Shown one piece after another: positions 6,371 to 13,943 of a stretch of 14,713 bases of DNA. A program made the translations under genes and the position numbers. Location of the stretch: NCBI GenBank assembly GCA_012515925.1, contig JAAYXM010000086.1:1-14713 (forward strand). Reading direction: 5' to 3'. Each line of letters begins with the position of its first letter. Position 1 is the first letter of the stretch. The notes under the pieces are model-generated. The model searched no databases. It saw only the letters and a program-made list of their open reading frames with translations, and was not told where the DNA came from. This DNA is from Clostridiales bacterium (lineage in GTDB: Bacteria; Bacillota; Clostridia; Oscillospirales; JAAYXM01).

Positions 6371-6446
6371 TGGTGGACCTGGAGGGATTCGAACCCTTGA
6401 CCTCCGCGTTGCGAACGCGGCGCTCTCCCAACTGAGCTACAAGCCC
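6371..6446 (-). tRNA. tRNA-Ala, anticodon CGC
   Basis: A 76-nt cloverleaf read on the minus strand: acceptor GGGCTTG with CAGGTCC, including the G3-U70 pair that identifies alanine tRNAs; D arm GCTC/GAGC; anticodon stem CCGCG/CGCGG around loop TTCGCAA, giving anticodon CGC; T loop TTCGAAT. The CCA end is encoded. The T stem (AAGGG/CCCTC) has one A-C mismatch at its outer end. The anticodon reads GCG, a codon used heavily in the neighbouring chromosomal genes. Its 3' end faces the mobile element, but the element uses a serine recombinase, so a tRNA attachment site is not assured. Confidence 0.93.
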
Positions 6447-6492
6447 TTGTCAAATGTATGAAGTTGTGGGGTGTGTAATCGTGTGAGCCGGG

Positions 6493-6514
6493 CTACCAAC
6501 TGAGCTATATCCCC
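6493..6514 (-). pseudogene. Remnant of a second tRNA (5' end and D arm only)
   Basis: On the minus strand, GGGGATATAGCTCAGTTGGTAG matches the acceptor 5' strand and most of the D arm of a bacterial tRNA, then the sequence departs abruptly: no GAGC, anticodon arm, T arm or acceptor 3' strand follows. It lies between the promoter and the intact tRNA-Ala, so a tRNA operon has lost most of its first gene. Confidence 0.75.
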
Positions 6515-6537
6515 GCGGTATTGACGTAACGGATATC

Positions 6538-6565
6538 ATTATAGCATAAATTCGCAAAATGTAAA
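6538..6565 (-). promoter_or_regulatory. Sigma-A-type promoter of the tRNA locus
   Basis: On the minus strand, TTTACA (complement of 6560-6565) and a consensus TATAAT (complement of 6538-6543) are 16 bp apart. The tRNA remnant begins about 24 nt after the -10 and the intact tRNA-Ala about 90 nt after it. Confidence 0.7.
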
Positions 6566-6719
6566 GATGGAATTTTAATCAATTTTCAGATTTGTAAAAC
6601 TGAATTTCCGGATGCGCTCATTCCCCGAGAGGGAAAACGCAAATCCGCAAACGGAGCATGCACACATTCTGCCCGTATTGCATAGAATGGAAGGGAGTCT
6701 GTTTTTACGGGGGATTGCC

Positions 6720-7382
6720 ATGGTTCGGTATAAGGCGCATTTCAAGCCGCGGCGCAGGTTAGTATTAAGCTATGGAGAGCGGACGGCGATAAAAGTTATA
6801 TTTATCGCCGCTGTCGCCGCGGCGGTGCTTATGCTCGCGTACCGGCAGGTTAAGCCCATACTCAGGGAATTCCTGCTGTCCGAAACCGAGAACCTTACAT
6901 ATTACAGAATAAACCGCGCGGTCGAGGAAAACATCAACGCGGAAAACATAACCTACGATGATCTGGTCGTGCTCGAAAAAGATGAAAACGGAAGGATATC
7001 GGCGATTAAAACTAATATGCGAAAAATGAATACACTGATGACGAAAACTTCGGCCGATATATATAACGATTTACTTTACGACGACATAATCAGAATTAAC
7101 ATTCCCATAGGAAACCTCACCGGTATTGAACTGCTTTCGGGACTGGGTCCGAAGATTACGTTCAGGGTCGTGCCGATAAACAGCGTGTTCGCGGAGTTTA
7201 AAAACGTGTTCGATTCGGCGGGCGTCAACCAGACAAGACATCAGATTATGCTTAAGTTCAGCGTGCCGCTGCGAATGATGCTGCCGGGCAGCGAGCAGAT
7301 AAACGTATTTGTCGAAATTTGCGTCGCGGAGACGATTATAGTAGGGGCGACGCCGCAGTTCTATGCCGGATTGAATCAATGA
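6720..7382 (+). CDS. yunB: Sporulation protein YunB
   Basis: A 220-residue protein with a basic N-terminus and one membrane helix (residues about 23-41), the rest lying outside the membrane. Family features are clear: an NRAVEENI-type helix after the membrane segment, YDDLVVLEKDENGRISAIKT, then NIPIGNLTG, LLSGLGPKITFRVVP, the AGVNQTRHQI motif and a C-terminal VAETIIVGATPQFYAGL. YunB is a conserved spore-former protein whose loss affects sporulation in Bacillus; its biochemical role is not known to me. The frame stays open upstream to an ATG at 6612, but that extension (rich in Arg, Glu and His) would put 36 extra residues before the family's typical start. The ATG at 6720 has a purine-rich GGGGGA just before it. 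Confidence 0.88.
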   Translation: MVRYKAHFKPRRRLVLSYGERTAIKVIFIAAVAAAVLMLAYRQVKPILREFLLSETENLTYYRINRAVEENINAENITYDDLVVLEKDENGRISAIKTNMRKMNTLMTKTSADIYNDLLYDDIIRINIPIGNLTGIELLSGLGPKITFRVVPINSVFAEFKNVFDSAGVNQTRHQIMLKFSVPLRMMLPGSEQINVFVEICVAETIIVGATPQFYAGLNQ

Positions 7383-7482
7383 GGATAAACCGGTTTTCTC
7401 CCCCGAGGGGCAGAAATAAGCGTCGACTTTCCGGCTATGGCGCTTTGGGTCAAAACCTGTGGAAATCTTTATACATATATGT

Positions 7483-7534
7483 TATAATAACCGAAAAGCG
7501 GTTATACTCAAACCGCGTCAGCGGTTATTTTTTT
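7483..7534 (+). promoter_or_regulatory. Tandem competing hairpins with terminal T-run before spoIIIE (terminator or attenuator)
   Basis: ATAACCG (7487-7493) pairs with CGGTTAT (7499-7505). AACCGC (7511-7516) pairs with GCGGTT (7521-7526) and is followed by ATTTTTTT, a normal intrinsic terminator. The middle segments GCGGTT (7498-7503) and AACCGC (7511-7516) can also pair perfectly, which would prevent the terminator. A consensus-like TATAAT at 7483-7488 overlaps the first arm but has no good -35. It may simply end the yunB transcript. Confidence 0.6.
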
Positions 7535-7562
7535 GTCATGTTAGCAGGGGAGGTATACGGGA

Positions 7563-9959
7563 GTGCCGAAAAAAACAGGCCGTAAAAGCACCGGGACTTC
7601 GAGGAAAAAACGTTCCGGCGCGGCAAAAAAGAATATTTCGGTCCGACGGCGCGAAAGGCGAAACCAGAACTGGGCGTTCGTGCTGCTTTTTGTTGCCCTG
7701 ATGGCGCTGCTCGCGGTGTTCGGTGTCAAAGCGCCCGTGATTGATTTTATCAGACAGTCTACGAAAATAATCGGCGCGGGCTTTTTCGTCCTGCCGTTTT
7801 CCTTAATCCTCGCCGCGGTCATCCTGTTCGTCAGCCCGGGCGGGAAAGCCGCGTTTCGCGTTTTGTGCGCGCTCGTATGGCCTGTTTTGCTCGGCTGCCT
7901 TGTTCATTCGCTGGCCGGTACAAACGAGTTTTCATTCACGAAAACCGGCTTTTTCGATATGCTCGATAACGGCGGTTTAATCTGCGGGTATCTCACCGCG
8001 ATGTCGATTAAATACATAAGCCGCATAGCCGCGTTTATACTGTTTCTGATTCTCAACATCATGACTTTGTTAAACGCCTTCAACCTGACAATGGCTTACG
8101 CGTACCGCGCGATAAAGAAGTTTATCTCTAAAATAATCGCTGCGCGCGAGTATACAGACGAGGACGATTATTACGAAGAGGAGGAAGAGATTGAAAAACC
8201 GCTTATCAGGCTTCCGAAACGGCGCAGGCCGGTTATAGACGTTCCGCTCGGCGGCGAGATTATTATTCAGGACAACACGGCGGCGCCCGAAAAGCTCATA
8301 GAAGCGCCGGTTATTAACCTTAAGCCCGCGGCGGTAAAGACTCCGGCCGAGGTCGCGCAAAACATTGAGACAAACGGAGAGCCCGCGGAGCAGGAGTCTG
8401 TCAGGATTAATCCGGATAATTTTACGCAGGACGCGGACAAGCCGGCCGAAAAGCAGGAAAGCGCCGCGGACGAAAAAGAGCCGGCGCAGCAAAAGGCGTT
8501 TTACAACTACCCGCCGTTGTCCCTGCTTAAAAGCGCCGTAAAGAACACGAGGCTCGAAACGCCCGAAGCACTCAAGGCAAACGCCCAGAAGCTGATTGAA
8601 AGCATAAGAAGCTTCGGAATAGAAGCGCAGATAATCAATATCGTGCGCGGTCCTTCGGTTACGCGCTATGAAATCCAGCTTGACCCCGGGATTAAGCTTT
8701 CGCGAATAACCGCCCTGTCGGATGACATCGCGCTGGCGCTCGGCGCGTCGGGCGTATACATCGCGCCGATACCCGACAGGTCGCTTATCGGTATCGAGGT
8801 CCCGAACAAAACCGTTCAGCTTGTTCATTTGAGCGAGGTTATCGCGTCCGAGGAGTTCACGACGAGCAAGAGCAATCTAACCTTCGCGATGGGCAAGGAT
8901 ATTTCGGGCAATTGCATGGTGTGCGACATATTCAGGATGCCGCATTTATTGATCGCGGGTACCACGGGCTCGGGCAAATCCGTGTGTATGAACTCGATTA
9001 TCGTAAGCCTGCTCTATAAATCCACACCCGAACAGGTCAGGCTTATCATGATAGACCCGAAAATGGTTGAGCTCGGCGTATATAACGGCATACCGCACCT
9101 GCTCGTCCCGGTCGTCACCGACCCGCGCAAGGCTTCCGGCGCGCTGCAGTGGGCGGTATATGAGATGATGAAGCGTTATAGGCTTTTCGCGGAACGTAAC
9201 GTCAGGGACATACAGACGTACAACAGGGCTGTTTCGCGCACCGGCGAAGCGGAGCCTTTATCGCAAATCGTTATTGTCATAGACGAGCTTTCGGATTTAA
9301 TGGTGGTCGCGCGCAAGGACGTGGAGGATTCGATTATGCGTCTTACGCAGATGGCGCGCGCCGCGGGCATGCATCTTGTCATAGCGACCCAGCGCCCCTC
9401 GGTCGATGTTATCACGGGCGTTATAAAATCCAATATCCCGTCGAGGATTGCGTTCGCGGTCGCGTCCAAAATCGAGTCCAATATCATATTGGGAAGCGTC
9501 GGCGCGGAAAAGCTTATTGGCCGGGGTGACATGCTGTTCGCGCCGATAGGCGCCACAAAGCCCACGCGCATTCAGGGCTGCTTCATTTCGGGCGACGAGG
9601 TCGAAGCTGTCGTAAATCATGTCAAGCAGTACGGCGCCGAGGATTACTCCGAGGAGGTCATCGAGCAAATCGAGCGCAACGCCGAAAAAAGCGCGCGTGA
9701 GGATTCGGCTGATATGGCGGACGATTCGGACGCGGACGAACTGCTCGACGAGGCTATCGATATAGTCGTCGAGATGGGACAGGCTTCGGTTTCGATGCTG
9801 CAGAGACGGCTGAAGCTCGGCTATTCGCGCGCGGCAAGGATAGTCGACCAGATGGAGGAGCGCGGCATAGTCGGCGCGTTCGAGGGCGCGAAGCCGCGGC
9901 AGATACTGATTACCAGGGAACAGTGGAACGAGATTAAAAGCCGGCGTGAAAGCATATGA
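7563..9959 (+). CDS. spoIIIE: DNA translocase SpoIIIE/FtsK
   Basis: A 798-residue membrane-anchored DNA pump. A basic N-terminal tail (1-33) is followed by four membrane helices (about 36-54, 70-92, 97-116 and 136-180), an acidic and Ala/Pro-rich linker (about 195-315), the FtsK alpha/beta motor and a C-terminal gamma winged helix (about 730-798, ASVSMLQRRLKLGYSRAARI), which recognises orientation sequences on DNA. Walker A is GTTGSGKS (466-473) and Walker B IVIVIDELSD (Asp574, Glu575). The normally conserved SRTILD stretch near the motor end reads ESNIILGSVG (638-647), with Asn at the usual Arg and Gly at the usual Asp. Start is GTG with RBS GGGGAGGT at 7547-7554. In a sporulating organism it would move the forespore chromosome and clear DNA from septa. 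Confidence 0.95.
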   Translation: MPKKTGRKSTGTSRKKRSGAAKKNISVRRRERRNQNWAFVLLFVALMALLAVFGVKAPVIDFIRQSTKIIGAGFFVLPFSLILAAVILFVSPGGKAAFRVLCALVWPVLLGCLVHSLAGTNEFSFTKTGFFDMLDNGGLICGYLTAMSIKYISRIAAFILFLILNIMTLLNAFNLTMAYAYRAIKKFISKIIAAREYTDEDDYYEEEEEIEKPLIRLPKRRRPVIDVPLGGEIIIQDNTAAPEKLIEAPVINLKPAAVKTPAEVAQNIETNGEPAEQESVRINPDNFTQDADKPAEKQESAADEKEPAQQKAFYNYPPLSLLKSAVKNTRLETPEALKANAQKLIESIRSFGIEAQIINIVRGPSVTRYEIQLDPGIKLSRITALSDDIALALGASGVYIAPIPDRSLIGIEVPNKTVQLVHLSEVIASEEFTTSKSNLTFAMGKDISGNCMVCDIFRMPHLLIAGTTGSGKSVCMNSIIVSLLYKSTPEQVRLIMIDPKMVELGVYNGIPHLLVPVVTDPRKASGALQWAVYEMMKRYRLFAERNVRDIQTYNRAVSRTGEAEPLSQIVIVIDELSDLMVVARKDVEDSIMRLTQMARAAGMHLVIATQRPSVDVITGVIKSNIPSRIAFAVASKIESNIILGSVGAEKLIGRGDMLFAPIGATKPTRIQGCFISGDEVEAVVNHVKQYGAEDYSEEVIEQIERNAEKSAREDSADMADDSDADELLDEAIDIVVEMGQASVSMLQRRLKLGYSRAARIVDQMEERGIVGAFEGAKPRQILITREQWNEIKSRRESI

Positions 9960-10000
9960 TAAAAACGCCTTGATTTAAGCGCACCGAAACGGAGGTAGTA

Positions 10001-10489
10001 ATGGTTGTACTCGGTATCGACCCGGGCTATGCAATCGTCGGGTACGGACTTATCAGATATGAGAATAACAGGCTGACTCCGTTGCAGTACGGCGTTATTC
10101 GCACCCACGCGAAACTCCCGATAGAGGACCGTCTGCATGAGATATTCACTGATTTGACAAAGCTTATTGACGCGTATAAGCCGGACGCTATGGCGGTGGA
10201 AAAGCTGTATTTCAATACAAACGAAAAGACCGCAATCGACGTTAGTCAGGCGCGCGGCATTATTGTTCTTACCGGTAAAATAGCGGGGGTTCCGTTTGCC
10301 GAATACACTCCGCTTCAGGTGAAAATGTCAGTCGCCGGCTACGGCAAGGCGGATAAAGTTCAGGTGACGGAGATGACGCGAAGACTTCTGGGACTGCGTA
10401 AGGTTCCGAAGCCGGACGACGCGGCGGACGCGTTGGCCATAGCGATTTGCCATGCGCATACCGCCGGCAGCGGACTGAATAATATTTAA
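10001..10489 (+). CDS. ruvC: Holliday junction endonuclease RuvC
   Basis: A 162-residue RuvC, full length. The metal-binding catalytic residues are present: Asp7 in LGIDPG, Glu67 in AVEKLYF, and Asp140 and Asp143 in KPDDAADALAIAICH. It cuts Holliday junctions symmetrically at the crossover made accessible by RuvAB. RBS ACGGAGG lies 6 nt before the ATG. It starts 41 nt after spoIIIE with no terminator between, so it is probably read from the same transcript. It is separated from ruvA by the palindrome array. Confidence 0.97.
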   Translation: MVVLGIDPGYAIVGYGLIRYENNRLTPLQYGVIRTHAKLPIEDRLHEIFTDLTKLIDAYKPDAMAVEKLYFNTNEKTAIDVSQARGIIVLTGKIAGVPFAEYTPLQVKMSVAGYGKADKVQVTEMTRRLLGLRKVPKPDDAADALAIAICHAHTAGSGLNNI

Positions 10490-10493
10490 GCAC

Positions 10494-10663
10494 CCCGCCC
10501 GCTGCCGCGGGCGGGACAGAGAGAATAAAAAACCCGTATGCCGCCCGCGGCAGCGGGCGGGGCAGAGGAAATAAAAACCCGTATGCCGCCCGCGGCAGCG
10601 GGCGGGGCAGAGGAAATAAAAACCCGTATCCCGCCCGCGGCAGCGGGCGGGATATAAGAAAAA
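10494..10663. repeat. Array of four GC-rich palindromes, 45-bp period, between ruvC and ruvA
   Basis: Four stem-loops made of CCGCCCGC and GCGGGCGG arms: 10494-10515, 10541-10560, 10586-10605 and 10630-10651. The first and last have 9-bp arms. The last three begin a 45-bp unit at 10533, 10578 and 10623 (CCCGTAT, palindrome, then GGCAGAGGAAATAAAAA), and the first two of these units are identical. The loop is GGCA in three copies and its reverse complement TGCC in the first copy, while the flanks keep one orientation. The array lies in the probable ruvC-ruvA transcript. It resembles REP-like or hairpin interspersed elements. Confidence 0.9.
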
Positions 10664-10689
10664 CACCTTTCGGCGATAAGGGGAATAAA

Positions 10690-11277
10690 ATGTTTTATTA
10701 TTTGAAAGGCGAAATAACTCATAAAGACTCCGGTTTTACGGTCATCGACGTCGGAGGCGTCGGCTATAAATGCAGCGTCTCCCTAAATACGCTGTCGAAG
10801 CTGGGTATCGGCGCGAAAACCACGCTGTATACACATATGTACGTGCGGGAGGATTTACAGGAGCTTTACGGCTTTTCGGACACCGAGGAGCTTAACTGCT
10901 TTAAAATGCTCATCGGGATATCCGGCGTGGGGCCGAAAGCCGCGCTTTCTGTGCTTTCGGCGATTACGCCCCAGCAGCTTGCGCTCTCCGTCGCCACCGG
11001 CGACGAAAAGCCGCTTCTTACGGCGCAGGGTATCGGTAAAAAGCTCGCGATGCGCATTATACTCGAGTTAAAGGATAAAATCTCAAGCGAGCAGTCGGTA
11101 TCTGCCGGCGTATCGTATGTACCGATAAGTGATTCCGCGGGCGAGGCTTCCGCGGCGCTCGCGGTTCTGGGTTACAGCCGTGACGAGATTTCCGCCGCAT
11201 TGAAGGGTGTCGATACGGCAAACCTCACGGTCGAGGAAATCGTCAGGAGCGCGCTTAAAGGCCTTATGAAGCCGTAG
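10690..11277 (+). CDS. ruvA: Holliday junction branch-migration protein RuvA
   Basis: A 195-residue RuvA. Domain I (1-62, MFYYLKGEITHKDS and VGYKCSV, YVREDLQELYGF) is the OB-fold that tetramerises on the junction. Domain II holds two helix-hairpin-helix motifs, LIGISGVGPKAALSVLS (74-90) and LLTAQGIGKKLAMRII (109-124), which grip the DNA backbone. Domain III (about 150-195, EASAALAVLGYSRDEI) binds RuvB. The RBS is a weak AAGGGG at 10678-10683, close to the last palindrome, so hairpins in the leader could affect translation. ruvB follows 17 nt later. Confidence 0.97.
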   Translation: MFYYLKGEITHKDSGFTVIDVGGVGYKCSVSLNTLSKLGIGAKTTLYTHMYVREDLQELYGFSDTEELNCFKMLIGISGVGPKAALSVLSAITPQQLALSVATGDEKPLLTAQGIGKKLAMRIILELKDKISSEQSVSAGVSYVPISDSAGEASAALAVLGYSRDEISAALKGVDTANLTVEEIVRSALKGLMKP

Positions 11278-11294
11278 GATTCAAGGAGGTTCAG

Positions 11295-12338
11295 ATGAGT
11301 ATAGAGTTCAATAATGTTTCCGATGGCGGCGAGGAGCAGCGTCTGGTTACGAAAACGCTTATTTCGCAGGACGACAACGAGGCCACGCTTCGCCCGAAGA
11401 AGCTTTCGGAATTTGTGGGGCAGAGCAAGGCGAAGACGAACCTTTCGGTATATATCGAAGCCGCGAAAAAACGCGGCGAGCCCATTGACCATATTTTGCT
11501 TTACGGCCCGCCCGGGCTCGGTAAAACAACGCTCGCGGCAATTATCGCAAACGAAATGTCGGTGAATATCCGCATTACGTCGGGTCCCGCGATTGAAAAG
11601 CCCGGCGATTTGGCCGCGCTGCTCACCAATCTTGACAAAAACGATATTTTATTTATAGACGAAATCCACAGGTTAAACCGCTCGGTTGAGGAAATCCTGT
11701 ATCCCGCGATGGAGGATTACGCGCTTGACATTATTATCGGAAAGGGACCCGCCGCCCGTTCTATCCGGCTGGACCTTCCGAGGTTTACGCTTATCGGCGC
11801 GACGACCCGCGCGGGTCAGCTTACCTCCCCGCTTCGCGACAGGTTCGGGGTAATGCTGAGGCTCGAGCTTTATACGCCGAACGAGCTTCTGAAAATCGTA
11901 AAGCGCAGCGCGGAGATACTCGGTATACCTATTGAAGAAAAGGGCGCTTTTGAAATCGCCAAAAGAAGCCGCGGAACGCCGAGAATAGCGAACCGGATAT
12001 TAAAGCGCGTGCGCGATTTCGCCGAGGTGCGGGCAAAGGGCGTTATTACGCGCATGGTCGCGGATATGGCGTTAAACGCGCTTGAAATCGATGATTTGGG
12101 GCTTGACTCAACCGACAGGAGATTGCTTGAAAGTATTATATGGAATTTCGGCGGCGGCCCCGTCGGTCTGGACACGCTCGCGGCGACTGTCGGCGAAGAG
12201 GCGGTTACTATTGAGGACGTCGTGGAGCCGTATCTTATGCAATCGGGCTTTTTAAACCGTACGCCGCGCGGAAGATGCGCCACGAAAAAGGCGTACGAGC
12301 ATCTTAATGTTGATTTTAACGGTCAGTTGGAATTCTAA
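11295..12338 (+). CDS. ruvB: Holliday junction branch-migration ATPase RuvB
   Basis: A 347-residue AAA+ motor of the RuvAB complex. It has Walker A GPPGLGKT (71-78), Walker B FIDEIHRL (120-127), sensor 1 ATTRAG (169-174) and the SPLRDRFG motif (178-185) carrying the arginine finger region. The C-terminal winged helix (about 265-340, GGGPVGLDTLAATVGEEAVT and QSGFLNRTPRGR) contacts DNA. An N-terminal extension of about 25 residues (EFNNVSDGGEEQRL) precedes the conserved LRPKKLSEFVGQ. RBS AAGGAGG lies 7 nt before the ATG. It is the last ruv gene; glmM begins 16 nt after its stop. Confidence 0.97.
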   Translation: MSIEFNNVSDGGEEQRLVTKTLISQDDNEATLRPKKLSEFVGQSKAKTNLSVYIEAAKKRGEPIDHILLYGPPGLGKTTLAAIIANEMSVNIRITSGPAIEKPGDLAALLTNLDKNDILFIDEIHRLNRSVEEILYPAMEDYALDIIIGKGPAARSIRLDLPRFTLIGATTRAGQLTSPLRDRFGVMLRLELYTPNELLKIVKRSAEILGIPIEEKGAFEIAKRSRGTPRIANRILKRVRDFAEVRAKGVITRMVADMALNALEIDDLGLDSTDRRLLESIIWNFGGGPVGLDTLAATVGEEAVTIEDVVEPYLMQSGFLNRTPRGRCATKKAYEHLNVDFNGQLEF

Positions 12339-12354
12339 TTTATCGGAGGTATAT

Positions 12355-13710
12355 ATGGGAAGACTATTCGGTACGGACGGTATTCGCGGTGTTGCGAACT
12401 CCGACCTTAACTGCGATCTCGCGTTTAAGGTGGGTCAGGCAACAGCGGCTATTCTTTCAAAGTCACTTAAACGCAGGACGAAGGTATGCATAGGCAAGGA
12501 TACGCGTATTTCGTCGGATATGCTGGAATGCGCGCTCGCGGCGGGGCTTGCCTCGGTGGGCGCGGATGTGGGGCTGCTCGGCGTAATGCCGACGCCCGCG
12601 GTCGCGCTTTTGACCGTGAATCATAAATACGACGCGGGTATCGTCATCTCCGCGTCCCATAACCCGATGGAGTTTAACGGTATAAAAATCTTTAACTCTC
12701 AGGGCTTTAAGCTGTCCGACGCGCTCGAGGAAGAAATCGAGGACCTGGTTTTAAACGGCGACGGCAGAATACAGACTGTGACGGGCGCGGATATCGGCCG
12801 CGTACGCAACGCGGAGGCGCTTGAAAACGACTACATCGAGTATTTGAAGGGCACGATATCCGGAGATTTGTCGGGACTCAGCATCGCGGTGGACTGCGCG
12901 AACGGCGCCGCGTCACATACCGCGCAGAAACTGTTTACGGATTTAAACGCGAAATGCGAATTCATATTCAATAAACCCGACGGTACGAACATAAACAAGG
13001 GCTGCGGCTCCACGGATATGCAGACTCTCCGGGAACTTACCGTTAAACGCGGGTATGACGCGGGAGTCGCGTTCGACGGGGACGCGGACAGGTTTCTGGT
13101 TGTGGACGAGACGGGCGCGTTCATAGACGGAGACCGTATCATGGCGGTCTGCGCATGCGATTTGAAAGAGCGGGGGCTGCTGCCGGACAATACGTTTGTT
13201 GCTACGGTTCTGAGCAATCTCGGACTGCACAAATACGCCGAAAAATGCGGACTTCATGTCGAGTGTTCCTCGGTGGGAGACAGAAACGTTCTGGAGCTTA
13301 TGCAAAAAGGCGGGTATGCCTTAGGCGGAGAGCAGTCCGGGCATGTAATATTCTTAAACCATTCCACGACCGGTGACGGCCAGCTTACGGCGCTGCAGTT
13401 TTTGTCGATACTTAAAAAAAGCGGGAAAAAGCTTTCCGGGCTGGTCTCGGATATACCGCAGTATCCGCAGATAATAATTAACGTAAAGGTTGAAAATCCG
13501 CTTAAGGATAAGGTCATGGAGGACAGCGACGTCAAGCTCGCGATATCGGAGGTTTCCAAAACCCTCGGAAACGAGGGCAGGATTCTGGTGCGGCCGTCGG
13601 GTACCGAGCCGGTTATCAGGGTTATGGTCGAGGGAAAGGTATTCGAGGAGGTTTCGGCGATTGCCGGCCATGTCGCGGACATTATCGAAACCGTTTCCAA
13701 AGAAATATAA
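12355..13710 (+). CDS. glmM: Phosphoglucosamine mutase GlmM
   Basis: A 451-residue enzyme that converts glucosamine-6-phosphate to glucosamine-1-phosphate in the cytosol, feeding UDP-GlcNAc and hence peptidoglycan synthesis. Motifs: N-terminal RLFGTDGIRG; the phosphoserine loop VISASHNPMEFNG with Ser101; the magnesium loop FDGDADR (Asp241, Asp243, Asp245); the sugar-specificity loop GGEQSGH (324-330); and the phosphate-binding loop RPSGTEP (413-419). The ATG at 12355 is chosen because TCGGAGGT precedes it by 5 nt and the family begins MGxLFGTDGIRG; the open frame extends back into ruvB but that part is not the family's. Probably co-transcribed with ruvB. No strong terminator follows. Confidence 0.97.
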   Translation: MGRLFGTDGIRGVANSDLNCDLAFKVGQATAAILSKSLKRRTKVCIGKDTRISSDMLECALAAGLASVGADVGLLGVMPTPAVALLTVNHKYDAGIVISASHNPMEFNGIKIFNSQGFKLSDALEEEIEDLVLNGDGRIQTVTGADIGRVRNAEALENDYIEYLKGTISGDLSGLSIAVDCANGAASHTAQKLFTDLNAKCEFIFNKPDGTNINKGCGSTDMQTLRELTVKRGYDAGVAFDGDADRFLVVDETGAFIDGDRIMAVCACDLKERGLLPDNTFVATVLSNLGLHKYAEKCGLHVECSSVGDRNVLELMQKGGYALGGEQSGHVIFLNHSTTGDGQLTALQFLSILKKSGKKLSGLVSDIPQYPQIIINVKVENPLKDKVMEDSDVKLAISEVSKTLGNEGRILVRPSGTEPVIRVMVEGKVFEEVSAIAGHVADIIETVSKEI

Positions 13711-13822
13711 ACAGGCGGAGCCCCACGGGGATATCAGTTTAGTGGTTAATATAATAAATTATATCTTCCCCTCGAATGAGATATAATAAGAATGTAATCC
13801 GTAGAGTATTTTCTAAGTTTTC

Positions 13823-13906
13823 AAACCTTTAAAAAAAATAAAAAATTTAAAAATTTAAAAAATATTAACAAATTGCTTGACAAAGTAATCACTGAAAGTT
13901 TATAAT
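13823..13906 (+). promoter_or_regulatory. A/T-tract (UP-like) and near-consensus sigma-A promoter of sigH
   Basis: TTGACA (13877-13882) and TATAAT (13901-13906) are both perfect consensus hexamers, 18 bp apart. Directly upstream (13823-13869) is an almost pure A/T stretch with short alternating A and T runs, as expected for UP elements or bent DNA. The sigH start codon is 38 nt after the -10. The rest of the 13711-13943 gap holds only a weak CCCC/GGGG hairpin near 13722-13730 and a TATAAT at 13782-13787 without a good -35. Confidence 0.8.
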
Positions 13907-13943
13907 AAGCTAAGGTTGCTGAAAGTAGACAGGTGTTTTCGAT

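Noticed and set aside
6371..6446. tRNA-Ala as the element's attachment site
   Set aside because: Its 3' end faces the element, but the integrase is a serine recombinase with usually very short att cores, and no duplicate of the tRNA 3' end is visible in the window. The left end is not available to test it.
10494..10663. CRISPR array
   Set aside because: The units are direct tandem repeats with no unique spacers between them, and there are no cas genes.
10328..10722. Leftward ORFs with repeated peptides over the ruvC-ruvA gap
   Set aside because: The 45-bp repeat is a multiple of three, so any open frame repeats. These ORFs run opposite to the operon and have no RBS.
13711..13822. glmS-type or other known riboswitch after glmM
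   Set aside because: The stretch has only a weak CCCC/GGGG hairpin and AT-rich sequence. No conserved riboswitch core was recognised, and glmM rather than glmS lies upstream.
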